A stretch of DNA of 64,000 nt from Lantana camara (Eukaryota > Streptophyta > Magnoliopsida > Lamiales > Verbenaceae). How positions within the stretch are numbered: the first letter of the stretch is position 1; each line of letters starts with the position of its first letter. A model generated the notes under the pieces. The model was given only the letters and a program-made list of their open reading frames with translations. It made no database searches and was not told the origin of the DNA. A program made the translations under genes and the position numbers. Positions 36,623-48,188 of this stretch are shown one piece after another. The stretch is from positions 36,489,001 to 36,553,000 of the forward strand of contig CM074855.1 in NCBI GenBank assembly GCA_037501455.1. Direction: 5' to 3'.

Positions 36623-37210
36623 CTCGCCGACGGAAGTGGTGGTCTGCGATGGCTTTGCAGTGGTGGAGTGCGGCCTTCTTTCTTACGACAGGTGGTGAGG
36701 TGCGCTGCAGCGAGATGATGGCGAAGGAGGTGAAATCGGGGCCGGATCTACAGAGGACCTATGGTGGTGAAATGGCGATGAAGGTGGTGGTGATTGGCGG
36801 CAGAGGGTGGCGCGTGAGGTGCCAGATCTGGCGTGGTGCTGGAGTGAGGATGGTGGTTCGACGGTGGCTGTCCGGTGGTGGTCGAAAAGTGGTGGCGCGC
36901 GGACTGGCCTCCTTCCTCGCCACAGGTGATGAGATGATGGCGGAGGGTCGTGGTGGTGGCAAAAAGGCGGAGGATGTGCTGCTGTTGCTTCTCATTAGAG
37001 AGAAGGAAATTTATGGTGGATTTGGCTGAGATGGAAGGCTGGGGCACCTCGTCGTAGAGAAGAAAGGGGGAAGGAATGGTGGAGCTCGGTGGGGTGGCAG
37101 AGGAAGAAGACATCGCCGGCGGGCAAAGGTAGTCGGCGACGCTGGCGGATGCTCTGTTTCTACGCCGCTGGTGAACGAGAGAGAAGAAGCTGCGCAACTG
37201 TGAAGTGAAG
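36623..37210 (-). other. GC-rich block in LTR H with an open frame
   Basis: A minus-strand frame of 149 codons (36748-37197) lies where the transcribed leader of LTR H would be. Its product is Ser/Pro/His-rich low complexity without a recognised domain. The antisense strand is also open, so composition explains it adequately. Confidence 0.35.
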
Positions 37211-37989
37211 AATGAATGGCAGCACTAGGGTTTCAGTGTACTAAAAGGCTTATAATCGGAAATTACACATAAGTCCCTTGAAAATTAAGTCGATGCAATT
37301 GAGTCCCCATGAATTCAATCATGCAATTAAGTCCATGGATTTTAGGATTATAAATTCAGCCCCAAGATTTAAAGAAAGTATTAGTAAGTCCAAAATCGGA
37401 TTTTAGAAATTATAAAAGTACCCTAAATATTTAAAGTGGTGTCCAATCAAGTCCAATTGAATTTTTCATAATTAAAAGATGATCCCCAACTTTTATTAAT
37501 TTCAAATTGGCCCACATAACTTAAATTAAACGACAATTAGGCACTAAACATATTTCAATTAAGTACATATTTCCATAAGATTACAATTGAGTCAATTAAA
37601 CAATTAAAACATGATTAAAGCCATTCAAACACAAGCAGAGTTAAATAAATAACAATCTAATCGCACGAAAACGACATCGTATCTTGCTCTGAAAATGCGG
37701 GGTGTTACACATGAACCCTAAAAGAAAGCAGAGGTCTTGAGCCGCTTGTAAGATCAGTATAATTGTTGAAGAGAAAAGAGCAGAGAAGGAGAGAAAGAGA
37801 TAGAGAGAATTCAGAAAGAAAATTGTTATCCCATTTATAAAAAACGTAATATTTTCTGCAAGAAACGTGATCCTCTCTTCTCCAAAGCCTGAACATTGCT
37901 GTGACTGTTGTGCAAGACTGTGACTGTTGTGCAAGACTCTGAGATCTCCTTTGCTTCCTTGATCAACCTTTCCATTCATAACATTGCTC

Positions 37990-38360
37990 CCCCCTAAATG
38001 CAAAGCTTGTCCCCAAGCTTCAACCTCAGGAAATTGCTGCACAATGGTATAAAAATCCTCCCACGTAGCCTCAGATGAAGGAAGGTGTGCCCATTGTATA
38101 AGGAGTTGTACGACAGCAGCATTATTCCTCTTGGCCATTCTTCTATCTGGAACTGCAACAGGTCTGAGCATAACTTGTGATTCATCATCGAACTCTGGTA
38201 ATGAACTGACTACTCGATCATTCCTTCCCATATGTAGCTTAAGCACCGAAATGTGAAAAATCGGATATAGTTTGGAGTCTGGGGGTAATTGCAATTTGTA
38301 AGCTACAGGGCCAATTCTCTCGATGACAGGAAAAGGTTCAACAAATTTTGGACTGAGTTT
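37990..38360 (-). pseudogene. Integrase C-terminus and chromodomain-like tail of Reina-type pol
   Basis: The frame contains GPVAYKLQLPP, then FHISVLKLH, then a segment ending in LIQWAHLPSSEATWEDF. This order (GPY/F-type module, HVSQLK-like motif, chromodomain-like block) is characteristic of plant Reina elements. Upstream residues in the same open frame do not resemble integrase, so the rest of pol has been deleted. It lies inside a 483-codon open frame (37641-39092) that is a composite and not a real gene. Confidence 0.75.
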
Positions 38361-38938
38361 CCAAAGTTTGCTACTCCTCACAGACGGATCAACATCCACG
38401 TGATTCCACAGGAAATGAGCATAGATCAGCATCCCAATACTAGGTAGGAAAAAAGCTGCAAACATTTTCCTAATTGGCTCATCCATAGATTTCAATTCAA
38501 GCAAGTTTAATGCCTTGAAATTCTTCCAACAAGCATCATAGGATTTCAGAATGTCTTCTTTCACACGAAAAATCTCAGTAACAAGTTCTGAAATGAATTC
38601 ATCACTTTCTCTATGCACTTGGACAAAGAGGCCATTAGGTAAATGAAAAGTTCTAGCAGCACATATGGGACTACGAACCACCACATAAATGCATAAAATT
38701 AGTTTCACTTCTAGAATTCCACCAATATACATTGCTATCTCACTATCTCCAGTTTTCAAAGTAGAACAAGTGGTGTTATGCTCAAAGCATTTTGCAAGAA
38801 TTTCAGCCATCACGTAGCCATATACCTCTTTTAGTGACACACCCAACTCTTTCAAAGAAGAATCCAATAAAGTTTTTATGAGATCAAATGGAGGCCATGG
38901 TGGATAAGCAACTCTAAATGGAGGCTGGTCTTCTTTAA

Positions 38939-39829
38939 CTAACTGAAATACTGAAATACTGAAAACCAGGCTACAACAAGACCACCAAAAATGTACAAAA
39001 CAGATTCCCAACCATAGTTTTTGATTAGTACAGGAGCCAAAAGTAACCCCAAGACGCTCCCTGCACTCAACCCACCAAAAACAAATGACCATCCACCGGG
39101 ATCAATCTTAAAAGTATTAAATGAATGAGCATACTTACAATATGCGAACTGCAGACTATCAGTGAAATAATGATCATTTTGATTTTTGCAACTCTTTTGA
39201 CTGTTTTTTACAATTTCACCAAACAGGATCAACTCAAACTTGGAGTTGAACTCATTTGCAGCAACTTCAATTTGAGATCCCTTTGCAGTCTGTTTTTTGC
39301 AATCTGTTAAGCTCCCGGTCAGCATCTCGCCACCAAACTCTAGCGTATTTTTCCCAAGCTTATTCTCTTGTATCTCATCAAACACATTGTAATAAATATT
39401 AGTTGCCCGTGAATCCTTCTCTTCAAACACATACATATTCTCTAAAGTCATGTTTACCGTTTCTACTTCCGTCTCTTTTATTTTTCTCTCGGGCATTTCA
39501 TCGAATATCTGCTTGTCAATAACTAAATGCGATTCTTCTCCAACATAGTTTAAACTAATAGCCTCATCAATCACATTAGCTGCAGATCTATCAACATAAA
39601 TAGGAGAGCTAGGGTTTTTACCTCCTATAAGTTTTTCTGTCTCCTCCATTTTTGAGATTATAGATCTGAGATTTTCCAGTTGCTTTTTGATTTCTTTTTG
39701 TCCTTCTAATAAAACACCATAATTTTCCTTCAACCGGTCCAAACATTGGGCTTGATTCTCCAAACGTTGGGCTTGATTTCTAGTAATTTCCTTCTCCAGG
39801 TTTTGCTCGAAACCTTGCTCTGAGGCCAT
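38939..39829 (-). pseudogene. Chimeric ORF: coiled-coil Gag-like start fused to a PHT4-type transporter fragment
   Basis: From ATG 39829 the frame encodes a Gln/Glu-rich coiled coil (MASEQGFEQNLEKE...) like the Gag start of Reina elements. About 190 residues I do not recognise follow. The last ~50 residues read FVFGGLSAGSVLGLLLAPV and then KNYGWESVLYIFGGL, a membrane segment and loop typical of plant PHT4/ANTR anion transporters of the major facilitator family. Only one or two of the twelve membrane segments are present. This is best read as a host gene piece captured by a retroelement. A function is not claimed. Confidence 0.65.
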
Positions 39830-41280
39830 TGTTAAGAATCCAACTGGTTCTCTGAACTGATCCCAGAAAACAGAGCAGCAGCGCACCTGATGAACTTAAC
39901 GTAACAATGATAATTGAAGAAGAAGATAGGGAGAGAGAATGAGAGAGAGAGAATTTGAGGGAGAATTAGATTAATTGCATTAAAAACTGAAAGCAAGAGC
40001 ATGTCTCTGTGATACATGAAGTGTGGGAAGATCCCTGCACGTACTCCACTCACTCACTCCACTACAATACCCTAAAAAACTACTTGAAGTTGGTAAAGGA
40101 ACTAAAGAAACGTAAAACGACTCGGATAAAAGACTCAAATATAAACTACAGTGTTAGGAAGCCAAAAGTTCTATCCCACTTATAAAAAACGTAATATTTT
40201 CTGCAAGAAACGTGATCCTCTCTTCTCCAAAGCCTGAACATTGCTGTGACTGTTGTGCAAGACTCTGACTGTTGTGCAAGACTCTGAGATCTCCTCTGCT
40301 TCCTTGATCAACCTTTCCATTCATAACACCGCCGTCAACACCCATCTCCTTCACGCACTTGGCCCGACAGCGACGCCTCATACCTTGAGCCGTCGACACC
40401 TATTTTGCCGCCATCAATCCGTGTGTCTTCACCGGACAAGGCCATCGCCACCAGGTAGGAATTTTCACTCTATCTCTTTCTCCATTTTTTTTTCTGATTA
40501 TGTTTGAAAATGCGGATTTTTTTTATTTTAATGTTTATGGGTTTTTGTCTTTTTGATATAATGTATGTATACTTATCGATTTTTTCTATATTTTTTCTGA
40601 TTAATGTTTCTGACTTTTTGTATCTTTTTTATGTTCATGGTTTTTGATATAATGCATACATGATGTTTGTGTAATTGTCTGAATGAATTTAGTTCCAAGA
40701 ATTGCATTGACGAAGATGATGATTGAGGAATGAGGGTATTGTGTTGTGATTTGTTTAAATTGGTTTCTTTTGTTTAGAATGTTTCAAATTGGAATGATTT
40801 ATTTTCTTTGTTTGTTTTTTGACAATTATTCCATGACGAATGAGAAGCAGCAGCAGTTGATGAAGAATGTGGTATAAAAAATGAGAAGCAGCAGCAACAG
40901 ATAACAATCTCACATTAATGAACTTCGTAGCTAATTTTTGAATATTAGAAATATACTACTGTAGTTGTTACTTGTTAATTGTTATGACTTCTGAGTTCTG
41001 AGATGCTTCATTTTGTTTGTAATTTTGAATGTTGGAACTTGGAAAAGGAGATTGTTGTTATGACTTATGACTTTTGAAGTTTGGACATTGGATGGAGAAA
41101 GTATATATTTTTTCCTAATATTGTGATATATTTTTAATTTTAGAATATTACATATATTATTAAAAATAATATTTATTATTTATGACGTCATACGGTTGAA
41201 CCGGTGGTCGAACCGATCGAACCAGTTGAACCGGTAACCAGTAAGGCCTCCGGTCCGGTTTTGAAAACATTGAATATAAC

Positions 41281-43200
41281 AACCTATTTTAATGCCACAT
41301 TACAATTTGTTCAATGTTATATAATCAACAACCTATTTAATGTAATTTAACTTGTTCAATATAATATAATCAACCACCTGTTGAATTCAATATGATCTCC
41401 TGAATGCAATATAAGGACCAACTTGTTAAATTCAATATATCCATCTGTTTAATGCAAGATCAATCAACATTCAAATTAACATTCAACACAACATATTGTT
41501 AACAACACAACATCAGTGCAATCTCTCCCAAAACATTCAACAATAGAATGTTAACAACCTAACATTCAAAACAACAAAATGAGAACATAGCATCCATAAT
41601 GTTAACTACATAATATTCAATAATAGAATGTTTAGTAACATAATATCAAATGCAACCCCTTCTATTCTTTTGATTTTCCTTTTTCTTTTTCACTTGCTTT
41701 TTGAAGGTTGGATAATGTGATGAAGTTAACGCCTCCTCTAACTATCACCGGAGTACTCGACGTCGAATTTTGAGTGAGCTGCAACATTCAAAACAATTTT
41801 TATAAAAATAAATCATAGGGAAACAAGGCATGATTAAACTGCAATATAATGAAACTTTCTTAACATACATTGACTGATCTTATAGAATTCGAGGAGCCAT
41901 CAATTTTAATCCCAATATTTTTCCCTCCTTACCTGACAAGTTGAAAATGAAACATATTAATAAAATAATAATAATGAGCTTAAATATAGTATTATTCATC
42001 CAAAAAAATGAACTTACATGCAATTTTTCTCTCCTTGATGAGGCTGATTTTGTTGTAGAAATTGATGATGACTTTTTTTATTTAGTCTTTGAAACCTCCG
42101 TTGCATTAGACTCACCACTTATCGCAGTCACTTCCATCACTATTATCAGAAATATCATTAACATGTTGAGAATCAAGGAAGGAAAAGTCAATTAAAGGCT
42201 CAGAATCAAAAATATATGTGTCAGGTTCGGATAAAGACTGGATGTTTTCATTTTGAGGGGCTGAAACAGAGTTCACATTTTCCTCAACAACAACAGTAGG
42301 CTCGGGTATGGGATTTTGAAGACCAATATGCTCAACATAAACATCTATCACCCTATCAAACTGAATGATGTAATTTTGTTAGTTAACTACGTCATTATCC
42401 TTCTCAATTAACTTACTACCGGTCCCTAAAGTACGCCCAAACCTATGCCAAAACTTGCAAGACTCTTTATCATACCCCAACTTCTCCACCATTAATCTTT
42501 TAATTCAATTAACCCAAATAAATCAGAATCAATATGATCAAAGTAATCAAATGTACCCCGACATACCTTCAAACGGGCTCCTCAGTCATTGTACCACCAT
42601 GGAAAAGTTTTATGGTGTACATCTTGAGCTCCGCTGCAAAAAAATGTCAAAGTACAGCTTAAAGCTTCGAATATTCCCAAGATTCCCAAGAAATCGACAA
42701 ATAAGTTGAAATAGTTGGTAAATTTCAATATCATGATCTAAAATGTAAAAGCTAATTTACAGGCTACAAAAAATGAGATCAAATGTCAAACAAGTAAAAT
42801 ATTGAGTATCCGGTTGGTAAATAGCAATTAATCTTAAAAAGCTTAAAATTGAAATATGTCAAAGTTTACAGTTTTGCTTGCACACTTCAAAAATGAGTTT
42901 TTCTCAAATCTTTCAAAAATATGTCTTTTTCAGTTGTGCCACTACCAAGTCCTTTTCTCAAATCTTCATAAAAATATCTTTTTTAGTTGATTATATAGAT
43001 AAACCCACCCAAAGCTAAAATAATGTCTTTCATACTTACACTTTTTATGAATATCATGACTACAAACTCGAGATTTACGCCTAACCCCCAAATTGCCTCA
43101 ATAATCCATGTATATATATAACAACAAAAGTGCATGCAACTTACTGTGCTGAGGGCCTTCGAGCTTCCATGGAGGTCTACGAGCCATAATTGGAACTAGT
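41281..43200 (-). pseudogene. MuDR-type transposase N-terminus, broken
   Basis: In sense, a first exon-like piece at about 43184 encodes MARRPPWKLEGPQHS before a candidate 5' splice site. A second begins after TTTTTTTGCAG near 42640 and encodes MYTIKLFHGG, then RYVGG and DHIDSDLFGL, the conserved N-terminal block of plant MULE transposases. Further on come GYDKESCKFWHRFG and DVYVEHIGL with an acidic tail (open at 42112-42351). There is an in-frame stop (after EEPV) and a frameshift near 42500. The catalytic DDE domain is absent, and 41281-41940 is AT-rich without recognisable coding. Confidence 0.72.
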
Positions 43201-43639
43201 GCCTCGGCAGCCCCAAAATGCGCACCACCAGGGAGAAATCACGCCTAATCCAAGAAATTGATCTTCTAGGGATGAAAATTGTCCAACATTACATGCGTCA
43301 TGGCTTTAAATTGGAGAAATCTTGAATTGCTTTGAGGGATAATTGAATTGGGGGTTCTAGGGTTCCAAGGTATTTTAGAGAAGAATGTGCGTTTTGTTTC
43401 CTAGGTTCGAAGTATGAACTTCAGCTGAGATTAAGTGTTTAAGTTAGTCACGTGACTTACACGTGACTAACTAATAGGTATTCCGTCTATTTTAATGGTA
43501 TAATTAACGAAAGGATCAAGTTTGAAAAAAAATCGATAGTTGGGTGACTAATCTTGATGAAGTATGAAAGTGGAGGACCAAAAGTGGATTAGTCGTATAG
43601 TTGAATGACTAAAACCGCAATATTCCCTTCTTTTTTCCT

Positions 43640-44193
43640 TTTGCCCCATTTGTGAATCATTATTTTTTAGTATCTTAAAGGAAAATTTAGTTTTTTTAAT
43701 GAGCAAAATGCATTTTTAGTGTCATACTAATGGGTTATTATCACTTTTGGTCCTATGGTTTTTAAAATTCGATTTTTTAGTCCCGTAGTAATTTTTTTTT
43801 GTCACTTTGAGGACTTTCGTCACTGTTTATTCGTTAATTTTTTTATTTTTTATTTTTTTTATCCATATCCGTTAATTTCATATATCATATATTTATTATA
43901 TATAATATATGTATTATATTTTATATAATATGTAATACACGTATATATTATATATTTTAATTTATAATATGCATTTTGTTATATGTATTTTAATATATAT
44001 GCGTATTATATATTATATATATAAATAATATATTATTATTTTGTTAATAATAATAATATTATTATTTTATTATTATATTATGTACACTTGTATTAATAAT
44101 ATATGTTTTGTTATATATTATATATAATATACAATATATATTATATATAATAAAATATGTGTAATACATATATATAATATATGTATTTACGTG

Positions 44194-44238
<45 letters not shown>

Positions 44239-44256
44239 TGTGTGTGTGTGTGTGTG
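43640..44256. repeat. AT-rich flank with (TA)n and (TG)n microsatellites
   Basis: T-rich sequence reading TTTTTAGTG and TTTTGGTCC resembles the terminal region of a Mutator-like element, without a visible partner. From about 43870 the sequence is nearly pure A/T. A (TA)n run at 44199-44236 is followed by (TG)n at 44239-44258, where the LTR of F begins. Confidence 0.6.
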
Positions 44257-45145
44257 TGTACCCAAGTTTGGCACTCCGACGCTCAAGTCAGTATAGGGTT
44301 CTTAGTGAGAGAAATAAATGCAATAGAATGCGAAATAAATGCTCTTCAAGGCTTACCAACTACTGTTCAAGGCATGGGTATTTATAGTCATGGCTAATTA
44401 ACACAGTAGTGCGTGTACCGCGATCATGCATTAATTGCCTTGTAGGCGTCGATCCGGTTGTCGGACTCCTGAGCAGACTGGCTTGAGGTCGTGTGTACCT
44501 TGTTTCCCCTTTTGGAGTAGACAGGGGCTATGGCCATTAAATGCACTGTAGCACTCCGGGTCTCGGGGAATGAGGGAGCTACACATCTCCCGACAAAGAT
44601 GCTTTATGGCATCTTGATGCTGGGTGACGTAAGGTCTCGACCCTTAGGGACAGGTTGTGTGGCTTTTGGGCTGGGGTTTAGTACTGGGATCGATATCTCG
44701 TGTCGGGGTCGAGATCGATCCGGGTCAGTAGGACGCTAGGTAGGTTAAACATGGTTCCCTTGCTCAAGTCTAATATCGGGATCGTGACGAGGTACCGGGG
44801 TCGACATATGGGATCATGGATCGGGATTGACATGTGGGCCCCGGATCGGGATCGATACGTGGTATCGGGGTCGGGGTCGACTTGGATGGACCCGGGACCG
44901 GGATCGATATATGGGATCATCCTGGTCTGAGGTTCGATCCGCGGGACAGTCCTGGTCTGGTAATGGGGTCGAGTTCGATCCGCGACAGGGGGGGGATCGG
45001 GATCGACCCCACGCGGCGTCGTGCATTTGTGTGATCCGTGTGGGGCCCGAGAGTCGTTTGAGGTGGCGAGATGACCGCTTGGATCCTTCCGGGGCGGGCC
45101 ACGTGGCCTAGCCATTTTATGGCATATCAGAGGCCCCCCCAAATT
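44257..45145 (-). mobile_element. 3' LTR and polypurine tract of element F
   Basis: The sense LTR starts TGATATGCC at 45129, right after AATTTGGGGGGGCCTC. Its 3' end is in or next to the TG run at 44257. A sense TATA box CTATAAATA lies at 44379-44387. A minisatellite-like block of GGGATCGATA motifs fills 44690-44920. Confidence 0.75.
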
Positions 45146-45267
45146 ACCCCGTGAATTTTTGGGGGGGTAATTTTCATTGGTCCGGTATCAGATAGGGAAA
45201 TCTTTGCGACTGTTGTATCTGATCCATTGTCCCATTAATGGGCGCATCTTTCGAGTGAATCGATCTC

Positions 45268-45460
45268 TAAGGCGTGATAATGGCACCGCTTCGCGTTTTG
45301 AGGAAAAGGGATTCGGTCTTCAAGGTGTCATAATGGCCCCGTTTCGCGTTTCGAGGAAAGGGGGTTCGGTCTATAAGGCGTAATGATGGTGGTGTCTCGT
45401 GTTTCGAGAAGGTACCTTTTTCACCTCCTATAAATAAGTGGGCACCCCTTCACTTTTCTC
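45268..45460 (+). promoter_or_regulatory. Antisense promoter of element F with three 53-bp repeats
   Basis: Repeats start at 45268, 45321 and 45374, exactly 53 bp apart, each containing TTCGCGTTT or TCGTGTTT. A TATAAATA box at 45428-45435 follows, so transcription would start near 45460 on the plus strand, upstream of the antisense ORF ATG at 45605. Confidence 0.7.
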
Positions 45461-45628
45461 ACACATTATAGCCAAAGTGATCGACCCCTTTTGCTCCTTC
45501 AACTTCTCGGATCGAGCTTCCCATTCGAAGATTCAAGTCAACCACTGCAAAAAGAAGAGGTAATTTTGGCTTTTCTTCCAGCACGCCTTTCCTTAGTGTG
45601 GGTCATGTCAAGAGCACCATATAGATGC

Positions 45629-48150
45629 TGTAGCACCCCGGAACGTTAGGCGCCACATTCCCCGCACTATAGCCTCAATCCACATATGAAACGACAATTC
45701 ATACATGAACCAAAACTATAGCGAACGGGAGACAATAAAACTCAAAAGCTAGGCGGGTACCCTCAATTAAAACCACTAAACAATTATATCAATAAAAGCG
45801 GAAGCAATAACATTCACTACTTATAGGTACCATATTTACATATTTATTAATAGATACCAACATTTCATACAATACAATATCACCTCCAATATTTGGTAAG
45901 GCATAGTACAAAATGTAAGAAGTATCAATACATACGCTATAATATGAAGGTGAAGTGCTAGACCCGAATAAAAGACAGGCTAGACTCTAATTCCCGCCTA
46001 GCACGAACCTGCAAAAGCTGAAAAGTTGAGGTGTCAGTCCAACACGGACTAAGCGAGGGGGTATAAATAAATATTTGCGCACATACATACAAGTTATAAT
46101 CTCGGGTAATAATTTTGGAAGATAACAACACGATTAGAAAAGAAGAGATAATATCGCCCGAGGTTACAACTAATCCATTTTACCAATTCAATACAATCAA
46201 TTTGTGGCCCGGCGAGTGAGGGCAATTCTCCAACCTTTCACCGACTGTGTATAATACTTCAATTTATTAGTGGATTAGGTGATCACACAACAATTCCGTG
46301 CACAATTAGCAATTTCAATCAGTAAATCCTTCTTCCTCCGGGTGATGGCGGGCTTGCAAGACCCAGCCATCCAATCATGGGGTACGTCGGGAACATGACT
46401 CCCACGCACGGGATTTCTTCCTCCACCAAACCTCCTGGTGGATTCAGACGTGATCCCATAATGGTGAGGATAGTGCAAGAGTTACCCGTCAGCCCTTGCT
46501 TTCCCGATTGGCTCAATACACTACCCTCGGGCCCAACGTGAACAATAGTTACTCGCCAAAACAATCAATGCGTCAATCAATCAATCAATCAATCCATTTT
46601 CGTGAAATCAATTGAAAATCATAAGGTTCGAAAACTATAGATATATAGATACGTTTTGGCCGAAAATCACATAAGGGTTGTAAGGTTCTATACATCTAGA
46701 ATTTAAACCTCACCTGAACGACCCAAAATAACCAAGGAATCAGCTTACGGAGCCTGCTCCTCGTCACCAGGAAGCTGGTCTGTGCAAGAAAGACAACTGC
46801 CCGTGAAACACGACTCAAAATGCACCAAATAGGACGAACGGAGAAAATGCAATGATCATGATATGCATATGTAAAAGATAAGATTATGTTCATGTGTACT
46901 ATTAGGAAATTAACTCATATAATCAATTAACCCAAATAACAATTAATACGTAACCAATATATCTAACCCATGCACGTACAGTAGCATGCAACCAAAATAT
47001 GCATGAAAACAGAAGGTGACACGCCCGTGTCACCAATATACACTAAGTCATGACACCCCCGTGTCTGGGTACAGCGGACAATATGCGTGAAAAGAAGGTG
47101 ACACGCCCGTGTCACTAACACAAGGCAAACCATGACACCCCCGTGTCACGGTACATAATACCCAAACCATCATGCACCCCCGTGTCACACAGAACAGGGC
47201 AAAGCTGACACGCCTGTGTCAACTGTGCGTAACAGAAAAACAGGGTAGAAAACAGGGGTTTTCCATGCAAAACCAACCCAAACAATTATATTTCCAAATT
47301 CCAACCACAACAATGTTGAAACACCTCATATATGCATCATACTTCAAGTATTCATCAATTCAATCAAGAAATAAACATCAAAGTGGTAAAATCAAACTTG
47401 AAACCCTCATGTATGAACATGCTTTCAATATTCATGAACTTCAATATATCCATGCAACTTCCAATTCTCATGATCCTAACATGCTTCTAACTCCAAATAT
47501 TGCAAGAATTCATTATATAATTCATGAACCCTACTTCCATGTCAAACAAGAAATTCATCCTAGTTCATGCTATACCTTAAATTCAAGCAAGAAATAAGAT
47601 GAAGTGGAGAAATGATGATGAGGATGCTCCTAGCTTCAATGATCCTTCAAGAATTTAGCTTGAAATGAGATAAAATTTCCTCCTTCTCCTTAGTGTTGTA
47701 GTCGGTATTTAGTGTGTGTGTGTGTTGAAATTGGATGAAAATGGAATGAAGTAAAATGCAATGGAAGAAGAAATGATATAATCCAAAGTCTTGAAAGAAT
47801 AGACATGAGTCATCATATTTTGCACATAAATCCTCCTAATATTTGAATTCATTCAATCAAATTTCCTCTCTACACAAAAGATCAAGTAGCTCCAATTTCC
47901 TTAATGCAATTAGGTCCATAAATTTATACAAAGGGTCAATCAAGGACATTTAGTGCAATTAGGTCACATATAGCAATTTGTTCATATAATTCACGTAAAT
48001 GACAATTTATATAAATGCATAGAGATGTAATGTATATAATATGATGAAGGTTGTAAATAATTGAATGAAATGATTAAATTAAATTCCCCCAACTCCCGAA
48101 GACCCGCTCGTGGCGTGCTTACCTGAACTTCTGGAAATTGGGGCTTTACA
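45629..48150 (-). mobile_element. Element D 3' LTR (left)
   Basis: It starts TGTAAAGCCCC in sense and ends GGTGCTACA. It holds six palindromes with TGACAC/GTGTCA arms at 47015-47221, a middle-exon candidate almost identical to that of B (about 46797-46729), and the final 3' splice motif before GCTAGGCGGG near 46000. Confidence 0.92.
47015..47221. repeat. Six-palindrome array in the left D LTR
   Basis: Units alternate between GGTGACACGCCCGTGTCACC-type and TGACACCCCCGTGTCA-type. Centres are at 47024.5, 47058.5, 47106.5, 47140.5, 47179.5 and 47213.5. Spacings are 34, 48, 34, 39 and 34. The matching array in the right LTR lies at about 54295-54500. Confidence 0.9.
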
Positions 48151-48188
48151 ACTCTCCCCCCCCCCCTAGAAGAATCTGGTCCCCAGAT

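Larger units (their letters stand above)
31786..37714 (-). mobile_element. Solo LTR H with target duplication CATGA
   Basis: The LTR is 31791-37709. It starts TGTAACACCCC in sense and is flanked by CATGA at 31786-31790 and 37710-37714. Without nested A2 it is about 3.95 kb. It shares with the Tekay-like LTRs a candidate middle exon (3' splice motif TGTACAG near 33193 and CTCAG|GTGAGG near 33117), a final 3' splice motif TTGCAG near 32252 and the GCTAGGCGG block. Its U3 (37260-37600) has repeated AATTAAGTCC motifs. I saw no palindrome array in it. Confidence 0.88.
37715..40400 (-). mobile_element. Decayed Reina-like chromovirus with captured gene fragment
   Basis: In sense order there is an orphan pol 3' end (40399-40154), an LTR-like GA/CT-rich stretch (about 40150-39890), a chimeric ORF (39829-38939), more open sequence of unclear origin, a pol C-terminus with a Reina-type chromodomain-like segment (about 38360-37990), then a second GA/CT-rich LTR-like end (37830-37715). 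The pol end 37828-37990 and its copy 40167-40330 are near-identical direct repeats. RT, RNase H and the integrase core are absent. Boundaries and target duplication were not found. Confidence 0.6.
31403..41280. mobile_element. hAT-like element with 8-bp target duplication AATATAAC
   Basis: Inverted ends CAATGTTTTGAAAACCGG (31411) and its counterpart ending at 41272 are flanked by AATATAAC at 31403-31410 and 41273-41280. The subterminal sequence is packed with ACCGGT/AACCGG motifs on both sides. The 8-bp duplication and CA start fit the hAT superfamily. Only about 375 bp on the left and up to 870 bp on the right belong to it; the rest is later insertions. No hAT transposase is seen. Confidence 0.85.
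31194..43627 (-). mobile_element. Decayed Mutator-like element split by nested insertions
   Basis: Long inverted repeats lie at 31194-31310 and 43500-43627. Both outer ends read GGGAATATT, and the inner parts share ATCAAGATTAGTCACCCAAC. Removing the hAT-like insertion (31411-41272) leaves about 2.6 kb. A MuDR-type transposase N-terminus is recognisable on the minus strand in the right part. No clean 9-bp duplication is visible because both flanks are T-rich. Confidence 0.75.

Noticed and set aside
36565..37029. 154-codon plus-strand frame in LTR H
   Set aside because: Gly/Val/Arg-rich low complexity starting inside A2 and crossing its border into H, so it cannot be a conserved gene.
37641..39092. 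A single 483-codon gene
   Set aside because: The open frame fuses antisense of the transporter fragment, unknown sequence, a Reina pol tail and LTR H sequence across an insertion border; only the pol tail is meaningful.
31185..43640. A clean 9-bp target duplication for the outer MULE
   Set aside because: Flanks gattttttc and ttctttttt do not match; similarity is only T-richness.
44530..45142. Overlapping frames with Asp/Arg/Ser repeats
   Set aside because: They are produced by the GGGATCGATA minisatellite in the LTR of F; all frames are open and repetitive.
46990..47225. CRISPR-like array of short repeats
   Set aside because: This is a plant genome. The units are palindromes with paired spacing and no unique equal-length spacers.
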